From contig NZ_JACVXC010000008.1 in NCBI RefSeq assembly GCF_014596935.1, positions 1 to 64,000 of the forward strand: a stretch of 64,000 nucleotides of DNA, written 5' to 3'. Shown here one piece after another: positions 16,574-23,542 of the stretch (positions are counted from its first letter, which is position 1; the number at the start of each line of letters is the position of its first letter). The position numbers were made by a program, and so were the translations under genes. This stretch comes from Aestuariibaculum suncheonense (GTDB lineage Bacteria; Bacteroidota; Bacteroidia; Flavobacteriales; Flavobacteriaceae). The notes beneath the pieces are model-generated. The model searched no databases. It saw nothing but the letters and a program-made list of their open reading frames with translations, and was not told the origin of the DNA.

Positions 16574-17518
16574 ATGTTAAACAGAAGACATATACGTGTA
16601 AAAGTAATGCAAACCCTTTATGCCTTTAAAGGAGGCGAAAGCGATGATTTTAGTAAAGATCAAAAGTTTTTACTGTTTAGCATAGACAATATGTACAACT
16701 TGTACTTATTAATGATTTCCTTACTTCTTGAAGTACAAAAGCGCGCCGAAAGCGACCTGGTTAAAAAGCAAAACAAATACTTAGCAACTAAAGAGGATAA
16801 AGATCCTAACCGAAAGTTTGTAAATAACGAGGTGTTAAATCTGCTTCAGGAAAATTATCAGTTAAAAAATCAGTTAGAAGTTCATAACATCAACAACTGG
16901 CAGTTAGATGATGAGTATGTTGAAGTTATTTTTAAAGCAATTACATCGAGTGAATTGTATGAAGAATACATGAAAACTCGTGTGTCTGACTTTAAAGAGG
17001 ACAAGGAGTTTATTGTAGATGTTTTTAAAGATATTATTGCTCCTAACGAAAAACTTTATGAATATTTAGAAGATAAAAACCTAACGTGGTTAGACGATCT
17101 TCCAACAGTAAACACGACTATTTTAAAGTTATTGCGCAAGGTGAAGCCATCGTCTGCAGAAACGCATTTTACACCTAAATTATATAAAGATTTAGACGAT
17201 AAGCAGTTTGCAATCGACTTATTTAAAAAGACCTTATTAAACCGTACAGCGGTTAATAAGGAAATTGAAGACAAGACACAAAACTGGGATTCTGATCGTA
17301 TAGCCAATATCGATTACGTATTACTTCAAATGGCTATAAGTGAGATTAAGCATTTCACCTCTATACCTGTAAAAGTAACCATTAACGAGTACTTAGAAAT
17401 CGCAAAAGAATATTCTACTCCCAAAAGTAGTGTCTTCATAAACGGTATTCTTGATAAATTGGTTAAAGAATATGAAGAAGCCGGTAAACTAAATAAAATA
17501 GGGCGTGGTTTAATGTAA
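16574..17518 (+). CDS. nusB: Transcription antitermination protein NusB (long Bacteroidota form)
   Basis: 314 residues, about twice the E. coli protein. The start MLNRRHIRVKVMQTLYAFKGG and the C-terminal half, with INEYLEIAKEYSTPKSSVFINGILDKL, are canonical NusB. The extra length is a central charged helical insertion (about 20-180), common in Bacteroidota. NusB binds boxA RNA with NusE during rRNA transcription. A -7-like TATTTTTG at 16514-16521 lies 52 nt upstream. It leads the cluster nusB-DUF1573-yajC, with a 139-bp gap to the next gene. Confidence 0.93.
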   Translation: MLNRRHIRVKVMQTLYAFKGGESDDFSKDQKFLLFSIDNMYNLYLLMISLLLEVQKRAESDLVKKQNKYLATKEDKDPNRKFVNNEVLNLLQENYQLKNQLEVHNINNWQLDDEYVEVIFKAITSSELYEEYMKTRVSDFKEDKEFIVDVFKDIIAPNEKLYEYLEDKNLTWLDDLPTVNTTILKLLRKVKPSSAETHFTPKLYKDLDDKQFAIDLFKKTLLNRTAVNKEIEDKTQNWDSDRIANIDYVLLQMAISEIKHFTSIPVKVTINEYLEIAKEYSTPKSSVFINGILDKLVKEYEEAGKLNKIGRGLM

Positions 17519-17657
17519 GTTTCCAAATTAGTGGAGCTTTCATTTCGTCTATTTAATTCTCGATGAGTAATAAAAATAGTGTTAACGGATTAACAAAAGT
17601 TTTTAATCGTATAAATAATTTCTATTTTTACGACATTAATACTAAATAAATTTTACA

Positions 17658-18113
17658 ATGAAAAAATTAATATTAGGATTAAGTGCATTAAGCTTAATAG
17701 CATTTACATCTTGCAAAGAAAACGCTGCTAAAAAAATAGAAGAGGCTAATGTAATTGCTGCGGCAGAAAGAGATGCAGTAGCGTCTAAATTTCCAAAAAT
17801 TGAGTTTAACGAAACGGAGCATGATTTTGGTGAAATAGAAAAAGGAACGCCTGTAGAAACAACCTTTAAATATAAAAACGTAGGTGATGCACCTTTAGTA
17901 ATTACCGATATTAAAAGTTCTTGCGGATGTACTGTACCTAAAGATTGGAGCAGAGAGCCGTTAGCGCCAGGAGAAAGTGCAGAGTTCTCTGTGAAGTTTA
18001 ATGGTAGTGGAGCGAACAAAGTGTCAAAAACGATTACAGTAACAGCAAATACAGAGAAAGGTTCTGAGATTGTAAAAATTACAGCCTTTGTAAAACCAGA
18101 CGCTGCTGAGTAA
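17658..18113 (+). CDS. DUF1573 domain lipoprotein
   Basis: 151 residues. A lipobox with FTSC puts the lipidated Cys at residue 19. The DUF1573 domain (about 45-145) is an Ig-like beta sandwich recognised by EHDFGEIEKGTPVETTFKYKN and SSCGCTVPKDW. It is anchored in the envelope, with an unknown role. In Flavobacteriaceae it regularly sits between nusB and yajC, as here. The start is ATG 17658, with a TATTTTTA -7-like word at 17623-17630. Confidence 0.92.
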   Translation: MKKLILGLSALSLIAFTSCKENAAKKIEEANVIAAAERDAVASKFPKIEFNETEHDFGEIEKGTPVETTFKYKNVGDAPLVITDIKSSCGCTVPKDWSREPLAPGESAEFSVKFNGSGANKVSKTITVTANTEKGSEIVKITAFVKPDAAE

Positions 18114-18161
18114 TTAAAAAGTAACCAAGCTGTGTAGACAGCAAATTAAATACATAAAATA

Positions 18162-18455
18162 ATGGGAGAAGGAATCGGTCAATTTTTACCGTTTTTACTA
18201 ATGTTTGCGGTGGTATATTTCTTTATGATTGCACCACAAATGAAAAAGGCTAAGAAAGAGAAGAAATTCGCTGCAGAATTAAAAAAAGGCGATAGAGTCA
18301 TTACCAAAAGCGGTATGCACGGTAAAATTTTAGAACTTAACGATAAAGACGGAAGTTGTGTTATTGAAACATTATCTGGTAAAGTTAAGTTTGAGCTTTC
18401 TGCTATTTCAATGGACTTAAGTGCAAAACTAAATGCTGGAGAAACTAAAAAGTAA
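18162..18455 (+). CDS. yajC: Preprotein translocase subunit YajC
   Basis: 97 residues: one N-terminal membrane helix (about 8-26, FLPFLLMFAVVYFFMIAPQ) and a cytoplasmic beta domain with KKGDRVITKSGMHGKI. This is the accessory subunit that associates with SecDF. It is 48 bp after the DUF1573 gene and ends at a terminator. The YbbR and coaE genes that often follow in relatives are not present here. Confidence 0.94.
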   Translation: MGEGIGQFLPFLLMFAVVYFFMIAPQMKKAKKEKKFAAELKKGDRVITKSGMHGKILELNDKDGSCVIETLSGKVKFELSAISMDLSAKLNAGETKK

Positions 18456-18480
18456 TTCGTTACTTAAAACTTATACTATA

Positions 18481-18507
18481 AAAGGCTTTCCGTGAAGGGA
18501 AGCCTTT
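18481..18507 (+). terminator. Intrinsic terminator after yajC
   Basis: Inverted repeat aaaggctt...aagccttt (18481-18488 and 18500-18507), extended by imperfect pairing inside, 25 bp after the yajC stop. Confidence 0.7.
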
Positions 18508-18607
18508 ATTGTTTGTTTAATATTCTGGACTAGGGTAGGGTAAATTCTTACGAAGGTGTCTTGTTTACAGAAAGCTTAATGTAAGTGTTTAACAAAATCC
18601 CAGATCT

Positions 18608-18790
18608 ATGAAAGTCGTTCCAGTATTACTTTTTTTAATGGTTATTAACTTAGGTTGTTTTTATAATTTTAAATATGATGAAGCACATGAAACCGATTAT
18701 AATGTTGTAGCTTCATCGTCTGATATCTTCTTTCTTCAGGTTTTAAAGAAGAAGAAATTGCCGGGTCTAGCCAATAAAAGCAAATCTTAG
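18608..18790 (+). CDS. Possible small exported peptide (60 aa)
   Basis: An ATG-started frame giving a hydrophobic N-terminus (MKVVPVLLFLMVINLGC) followed by a polar stretch and a basic tail. It could be a small secreted or lipoprotein-like peptide, though NLGC is a poor lipobox. No family is recognised. It stands alone between a terminator and a long non-coding region, so it may not be translated. Confidence 0.35.
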   Translation: MKVVPVLLFLMVINLGCFYNFKYDEAHETDYNVVASSSDIFFLQVLKKKKLPGLANKSKS

Positions 18791-18895
18791 GTCTATAGAT
18801 TCAACATGTTTAATTTGTCAAATAGCCTTGAAATAGCAGTGCATTAAAATTTTTTTTAATTTTTTTCCTTTCTGTTTATCTGAATTTTTATAGAG

Positions 18896-18917
18896 TAGAT
18901 TTTATAAGCAAAATCTA
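18896..18917. terminator. Hairpin, possible terminator
   Basis: Perfect 8-bp arms (18896-18903, 18910-18917) with a 6-nt loop, followed by tttaca. It is about 105 bp after the small peptide gene and could end its transcript. Confidence 0.4.
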
Positions 18918-19016
18918 TTTTACATAATCTTTGTTAAGTGTTATGGTTACACGTTGTAGAGGGGATTTTTATTTGTAAGAAATCATTCGAAAAACACGCA
19001 AAATATCTGTCTCAAA

Positions 19017-19030
19017 TTAACAGCTGTTAA
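19017..19030. promoter_or_regulatory. 14-bp perfect palindrome, candidate operator
   Basis: ttaacagctgttaa at 19017-19030 is a perfect 14-bp palindrome, 32 bp upstream of the -33 element of the strong promoter at 19063. Position and symmetry suit a dimeric regulator. The regulator is unknown. Confidence 0.4.
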
Positions 19031-19062
19031 CAGCATCTTAGCCTTGTCTTAACGACTTCGAT

Positions 19063-19093
19063 TTGCGTAAAGCCTTGTGTTTTCGTATATTTG
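19063..19093 (+). promoter_or_regulatory. Promoter of the GNAT-proCBA operon
   Basis: TTG at 19063-19065, a 20-nt spacer, and TATATTTG at 19086-19093: an exact Bacteroidota promoter. Transcription would begin near 19097, leaving a leader of about 205-255 nt before the first operon gene. An ATG at 19098 opens a 35-codon frame (to 19205), rich in Phe and Asn, that would be almost leaderless. Confidence 0.8.
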
Positions 19094-19097
19094 CAGT

Positions 19098-19205
19098 ATG
19101 GAAAAAGGGATTCATGAAATACAAAACAACAGAATTTTTAATTTTAACTTTCTAGTTTTTAGAAACCAGTCCGATAAGTTTATTCCTCCGAGCACTTCCA
19201 ATTAA
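19098..19205 (+). CDS. Possible leader peptide (35 aa)
   Basis: The short frame begins 5 nt after the -7 element and encodes a peptide with the Phe/Asn-rich core NRIFNFNFLVF and two prolines (PP) near the end. It ends 12 bp before a perfect hairpin (19217-19236). The arrangement resembles a leader-peptide attenuator, but there is no run of proline or arginine codons. It may equally be untranslated 5' leader. Confidence 0.25.
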   Translation: MEKGIHEIQNNRIFNFNFLVFRNQSDKFIPPSTSN

Positions 19206-19216
19206 GTATTCTATTC

Positions 19217-19236
19217 GTAAGACGTTTTTGTCTTAC
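19217..19236 (+). promoter_or_regulatory. Leader hairpin upstream of the proline operon
   Basis: Perfect 7-bp arms gtaagac/gtcttac (19217-19223, 19230-19236) around a gttttt loop, followed by ccgaac and not by a T-run. It lies inside the long leader. Roles could be mRNA stability, an attenuation partner or a binding site. The 18791-19353 region holds no other convincing gene. Confidence 0.4.
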
Positions 19237-19353
19237 CCGAACACGTTATCGCCTGTAAATATTTAAGTTTTTCAAGTATTTATAGCTTTAATTAATTCTA
19301 ACATGATAATTGCGCTCCTAAGTATAAGGTGTGCTCAAAACATATATCTGTTA

Positions 19354-19794
19354 ATGACTATTAAAACTTTTGATGCCTTTTCGAGGCTGTCAATTATTGA
19401 TATCAATCGAATAACTAATTTTTTGTATCGCTATTCAGGAGAATTCAGAGATACAAAAAGTGCTATAAAGAAATCTATTCTGTATGCCGCCAAAGAAATT
19501 CCCGGATTGGGAGGTTATGTGTTTGTTATAGAACAACATAACGAGATTATTGGTGCAACGGTAGTAAACCGTACGGGTATGAACGAGTATATTCCCGAGA
19601 ATATTCTGGTTTATATTGCCGTAAAAGAAGGGTACAGAGATAAGGGTATTGGAAGCGAATTAATTAAGTATACAAAAACGTATTGCGATGGCGATATTTC
19701 AATTCATATAAATAAAGATAATCCGGTAATTAAATTATTCGAAAAGCAAGGGTTTAAACCTCGAAACATAGAAATGCGACTGGTTAGAGACTAA
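19354..19794 (+). CDS. GNAT family N-acetyltransferase
   Basis: 146 residues from ATG 19354 (MTIKTFDAFSRL). An in-frame ATG at 19303 would add 17 mostly hydrophobic residues and is less likely. The acetyl-CoA loop is VKEGYRDKGIGSELIKY. Before it, NILVYIAVKEGY is the typical beta-4. The ending DNPVIKLFEKQGFKPRNIEMRL is standard GNAT. It heads an operon with a 63-aa protein and proC-proB-proA. That context suggests amino-acid metabolism (glutamate, ornithine or arginine), but the substrate is not deducible. Confidence 0.8.
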   Translation: MTIKTFDAFSRLSIIDINRITNFLYRYSGEFRDTKSAIKKSILYAAKEIPGLGGYVFVIEQHNEIIGATVVNRTGMNEYIPENILVYIAVKEGYRDKGIGSELIKYTKTYCDGDISIHINKDNPVIKLFEKQGFKPRNIEMRLVRD

Positions 19795-19824
19795 GTTTTA
19801 TTAATTACAAACAAACAACGACAG

Positions 19825-20016
19825 ATGAAAATTTTATATATCAAAAGAGAAACGAAATACGAAAAGCGCCATACAGTTAAAATGGGTGAGTTAACGACCA
19901 AGGTAACTTACATCAAAAAATACTTATTAGGCCTGCCTATTGCAACGCTTCACAAATATCGTGAGACTTATTATGGTGAAGTTAAAGATTGTAACGACTG
20001 CATGCTTTTTGTTTAA
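19825..20016 (+). CDS. Small conserved-looking protein, 63 aa
   Basis: A compact basic protein (MKILYIKRETKYEKRH...) with KYLLGLPIATLHKYRETYYGEV in the middle and a C-terminal CxxC (DCNDCM). It has no signal peptide and no recognised family. It lies 30 bp after the GNAT gene and 118 bp before proC, in the same operon. Small proteins of this kind seem to accompany the arginine/proline cluster in related bacteria; that is from memory and unverified. The paired cysteines could bind metal or be redox active. Confidence 0.6.
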   Translation: MKILYIKRETKYEKRHTVKMGELTTKVTYIKKYLLGLPIATLHKYRETYYGEVKDCNDCMLFV

Positions 20017-20134
20017 CATTCTATCATAACATATTAAATATAAATAACTAATGGCTTTAAGTAGTTGCTGTAACTGGCTTCTACCGAAGCGTTATGTCTA
20101 ATCACTAAACAAAAAATAAGTAAACAAACAACAC

Positions 20135-20941
20135 ATGAAAGTACTAGTAATTGGAGCAGGTAACATGGGATTAACCTATGCTGAAGGGATGTCTAAATCC
20201 AAACTGTTAAAAAAGAAAAACATTATGGTTTTAGATAAGTCTGAAGAGAAGCTTGAAGAGCTTCATCAAATTTCACACTTCGATGCCTTTAGCGAACTTA
20301 AAGATTGTGTGCCAGAGGCCGACATTATCTTTATAGCCGTTAAGCCATACCATGCCGAAGGCGTGTTTAAAGCCATTAAGCCGCTTGTAAATTCGCAGCA
20401 AATACTTGTTTCCATTATGGCAGGTGTGACTATCGCATCTATAGAAGACATTACAGGCTTAACAAAAATTGTTAGAGCCATGCCAAATTTACCGGCACAA
20501 ATAGGTAAAGGATTAACATCGTATGTTATTTCTCAAGACGTTTCAAGAATTGAAATGTTAACCGTAGAGAGTTTATTAGATACCACTGGAAAATCTATTC
20601 AGGTAAGCAACGAGCAATTTATCGATGCTTCTACAGGTATTTCGGGTAGTGGTCCCGCTTATGTTTTCTACTTTATGCAAAGTATGATGGAAGCAGCCAT
20701 GCAAATGGGCTTTTCAAAAGAAGATTCAACCATTTTGGTAAGACAAACCTTTACAGGAGCTGTCGAGCTCTTCAATCAATCCAACTTATCACCTAATTCA
20801 TGGATGGAACGTGTGGCTTCAAAAGGCGGAACAACACGAGCAGCATTAGACTCGATGGAAGACAATAATGTAAATGAATTAATTAAAGATGCTGCATTTG
20901 CTGCTTTTAACAGAGCTGTAGAATTAGGTAAAGAATATTAA
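20135..20941 (+). CDS. proC: Pyrroline-5-carboxylate reductase
   Basis: Last step of proline synthesis: reduces pyrroline-5-carboxylate to proline with NAD(P)H. 268 residues, normal length. The Rossmann glycine motif is GAGNMGLTYAEG at 7-18. The C-terminal signature includes SGSGPAYVFYFMQSM, TFTGAVELF and ASKGGTTRAALDSME. The start is ATG 20135. It is separated from proB by a single base, showing tight coupling. Confidence 0.96.
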   Translation: MKVLVIGAGNMGLTYAEGMSKSKLLKKKNIMVLDKSEEKLEELHQISHFDAFSELKDCVPEADIIFIAVKPYHAEGVFKAIKPLVNSQQILVSIMAGVTIASIEDITGLTKIVRAMPNLPAQIGKGLTSYVISQDVSRIEMLTVESLLDTTGKSIQVSNEQFIDASTGISGSGPAYVFYFMQSMMEAAMQMGFSKEDSTILVRQTFTGAVELFNQSNLSPNSWMERVASKGGTTRAALDSMEDNNVNELIKDAAFAAFNRAVELGKEY

Positions 20942-20942
20942 A

Positions 20943-21713
20943 ATGTACAAGGAAAAAATAGTAATAAAGGTCGGGACAAACGTCATGACCAACAGAGATA
21001 ATAAAATTGTTAGACCCGTACTTAAAGAGTTAGTGAGACAAATAGCAGAGCTTTACGAACGCGACATTATGACCATTCTGGTATCATCAGGGTCGGTAAT
21101 CGCAGGTAAGGAAGTACTGGGGAAATCGCAAATTGAAAACAAAACACAAAAACGTCAGGTGTATTCGGCCATCGGGCAACCTCGAATGATGCGCTTGTAT
21201 TATAACATTTTTCATGATTACGGAATGAAATGTGCGCAGGTATTACCTACTAAACGTGATTTTAGTCCGGGGGTACACCGCCAGAATATGATTAATTGTG
21301 TGGAAGGACTCCTGTCTGAAGGTGTAATACCTATTGCGAATGAGGATGATGCCGTTTCGGTAACCATGTCGATGTTTTCCGATAACGATGAGCTGGCCAG
21401 TTTAATTGCACAATTAGTTAATGCCGATAAGTTGATTATCCTAACCGATATTGACGGATTGTATACCGGTCACCCCGATCTGGAGAGTAGTAATTTAATA
21501 GAAAACGTCAATCCAGACGAAAACTTAGATAAATATATAAAAGACAGCAATAAAAGTGAAGGAGAAGGTCGTGGAGGCATGGGCTCGAAATTAGATTATG
21601 CGCAGCAAGCCGCCTCGAAAAATATCCCAACCTATATTGCGAATGGTAAAAACAATAATACCATTATAGATATTATAGAAGGCAACTTTGTGGGAACCAA
21701 AGTGTCTCTATAA
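20943..21713 (+). CDS. proB: Glutamate 5-kinase, short form without PUA domain
   Basis: Phosphorylates glutamate to gamma-glutamyl phosphate, the committed proline step. 256 residues: only the amino-acid kinase domain (IVIKVGTNVMT at 5-15, LVSSGSVIAGKE, ANEDDAVSV, LIILTDIDGLYTGHP, GRGGMGSKLDYAQQA). The C-terminal PUA domain of the E. coli enzyme is missing. The short form can keep activity and proline feedback in other bacteria. It follows proC by 1 nt; proA follows after 19 nt. Confidence 0.94.
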   Translation: MYKEKIVIKVGTNVMTNRDNKIVRPVLKELVRQIAELYERDIMTILVSSGSVIAGKEVLGKSQIENKTQKRQVYSAIGQPRMMRLYYNIFHDYGMKCAQVLPTKRDFSPGVHRQNMINCVEGLLSEGVIPIANEDDAVSVTMSMFSDNDELASLIAQLVNADKLIILTDIDGLYTGHPDLESSNLIENVNPDENLDKYIKDSNKSEGEGRGGMGSKLDYAQQAASKNIPTYIANGKNNNTIIDIIEGNFVGTKVSL

Positions 21714-21732
21714 ACAAAACAAAAACAGACAG

Positions 21733-22932
21733 ATGAAATTATTATCAGAAGATAAAAAGAATGATGTATTAGTAAGTATGGCCAAGCTCATTAAAGTCAA
21801 CGCCCATACTATACTGGAAGCGAATAAAAAAGATATAGATGCCTTTAACAAAGAAGATCAGGCCATGTACGACCGTTTAGTTTTAAATGAAAAGAAAATT
21901 GACGGTATGATTCAGGCTATTGAAGAGGTGCATGTGCAAGCCGATCCGGTAGGGAAGGTTATTGAAAGCAAAACTTTAGAAACTGGCTTGGAAATTATTA
22001 ATAAAACAGCACCATTCGGAACGATTATGATTATTTATGAATCACGTCCCGATGTGACCGTAGAGGCAACCGTTTTAGCGTTTAAAGCCAACAATAAAAT
22101 CCTTTTAAAAGGAGGTAAAGAAGCCATTCACAGTAACAAAGCTATTGTAGAGCTTTGGCATCAGGCTTTAGCTGAAAATGATTTAAACACGGATTATATT
22201 CAGTTGTTAACCATGAACCGTGAGGAAACGCAGGAGTTTTTAAAGAATCCTAGTGAGCCCTTAGATTTAATTGTACCTCGTGGAGGCGAGCGTTTAATTA
22301 AGTTTGTTAAAGATCACGCTAAGTGTGCAGTATTAGTCAGCGGACGTGGGAATAACTTCCTGTATGTCGATACCGAAAGTAACTGGCAACAGGTTATTAA
22401 AGTGATTTTGAATGCCAAGACTCATAAAATTTCGGCTTGTAATGCTTTAGATAAAATAGTGGTGAATAAAAACATTGCTGATTATGAAGCTAAACTAAAG
22501 GATTTAAACGCTGTATTGAAGTCTAATGGTGTATCTGTATTAGTCGATGCCGAAACGCACAAGGTATTAAATGAAGATACCTTGATTCAAAATGAATCGG
22601 TTTGGTATGAAGAGTTTCTGGAGATGAAATGTCTTATAGGAACAGTGGATTCTTTGGAGGAGGCTATTCGTCAAATCAATATCTATTCCGGAGGGCATTC
22701 CGCAACCATTATGACCACAAATACTGCTACCGCACAACAGTTCATGGAACAGGTAGATTGTGCAGCAGTGTACCATAATGCATCAACAAGATTCACCGAT
22801 GGTGGACAATTAGGAGCGGGTGCAGAGCTCGCTATTAGTACCGATAAATTACATCACCGTGGTCCATTAGGACTTAAAGAACTGGTGACCAATAAATATT
22901 ATGTATATGGCGATGGTCATGTAAGAGTATAA
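21733..22932 (+). CDS. proA: Gamma-glutamyl phosphate reductase
   Basis: Reduces gamma-glutamyl phosphate to glutamate semialdehyde with NADPH. 399 residues from ATG 21733 (MKLLSEDKKNDV). A TTG at 21688 overlapping proB would add 15 residues and is rejected. It is an aldehyde-dehydrogenase fold. The catalytic Cys is in KISACNALDKIVV, LIVPRGGERLIKFV lies before it, and FTDGGQLGAGAELAIST is the C-terminal signature. It completes proline synthesis from glutamate together with proB and proC. It converges with the YdeI-like gene, 7 bp away. Confidence 0.95.
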   Translation: MKLLSEDKKNDVLVSMAKLIKVNAHTILEANKKDIDAFNKEDQAMYDRLVLNEKKIDGMIQAIEEVHVQADPVGKVIESKTLETGLEIINKTAPFGTIMIIYESRPDVTVEATVLAFKANNKILLKGGKEAIHSNKAIVELWHQALAENDLNTDYIQLLTMNREETQEFLKNPSEPLDLIVPRGGERLIKFVKDHAKCAVLVSGRGNNFLYVDTESNWQQVIKVILNAKTHKISACNALDKIVVNKNIADYEAKLKDLNAVLKSNGVSVLVDAETHKVLNEDTLIQNESVWYEEFLEMKCLIGTVDSLEEAIRQINIYSGGHSATIMTTNTATAQQFMEQVDCAAVYHNASTRFTDGGQLGAGAELAISTDKLHHRGPLGLKELVTNKYYVYGDGHVRV

Positions 22933-22939
22933 TCGGGAC

Positions 22940-23533
22940 TTAACGATATTTATCGTTGAGACCGATACCCTGCAAAACCATAGGAATAATTTTTTCTAAG
23001 CGCGACAGTTTAGTCGCTTCCCGTTTTGCAGTACTAATGTATTCACAATATTCGCGTTGTTTGTATGTGGTAAGTGAAGCGAAGCCGGCTTTAAAGTCGG
23101 TATTATTACTTATCAAATCTTTTAATTCCATAGGCATGCTAAGACTCTTAGCGTGCCTTTTTGGTTTTAGTTCTTTTCCTAATTTCTGATTTTCAATCGC
23201 CTCCTTTATATAACTGATAACAAGATTCTTGTCGATGTCGTTTACAGATTCAAAACGCAATTGTCGTAACGCTTTGGTTTTATCTTCCTGAGCATTCACT
23301 AAGACCTTATGCTCGTCTTTTAAAAACACCCCGTTAAAAAACCAGATGCCAAAATGATTTTTGAAGGCGCCCAGTCCAACCACATTTTTTCCGTTTAAGG
23401 TGTAAACAGGTGAACTCCATTTTATAGTTTCTTCAAGTTCTGTTGAAATAATAATATCTCGAAGCAATTGTAATTCCTGCTCAAAATGCGAATGGCGTTC
23501 TATGTATTCTTCAACCGAAGCGACTTTACTCAT
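22940..23533 (-). CDS. YdeI/OmdA-like protein with DUF1801 domain
   Basis: 197 residues. The N-terminal DUF1801 domain (about 15-120) has ETIKWSSPVYTLNGKNVVGLGAFKNHFGIWFFNG. The C-terminal bacteriocin-protection/OmdA-type part (about 135-195) has FASLTTYKQREYCEYISTAKREATKLSRLEKI. It is cytoplasmic, of uncertain role; YdeI in Salmonella is linked to resistance to antimicrobial peptides. It lies 9 bp downstream of the AsmA-like gene on the same strand, so the two may form one transcript. Confidence 0.85.
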   Translation of the reverse strand: MSKVASVEEYIERHSHFEQELQLLRDIIISTELEETIKWSSPVYTLNGKNVVGLGAFKNHFGIWFFNGVFLKDEHKVLVNAQEDKTKALRQLRFESVNDIDKNLVISYIKEAIENQKLGKELKPKRHAKSLSMPMELKDLISNNTDFKAGFASLTTYKQREYCEYISTAKREATKLSRLEKIIPMVLQGIGLNDKYR

Positions 23534-23542
23534 ACTAGTTGT

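Noticed and set aside
20051-20101. 17-codon frame between the 63-aa gene and proC as a remnant of a lost arginine gene
   Set aside because: Too short to align with anything and no similarity to the end of argG or argC that I can recognise.
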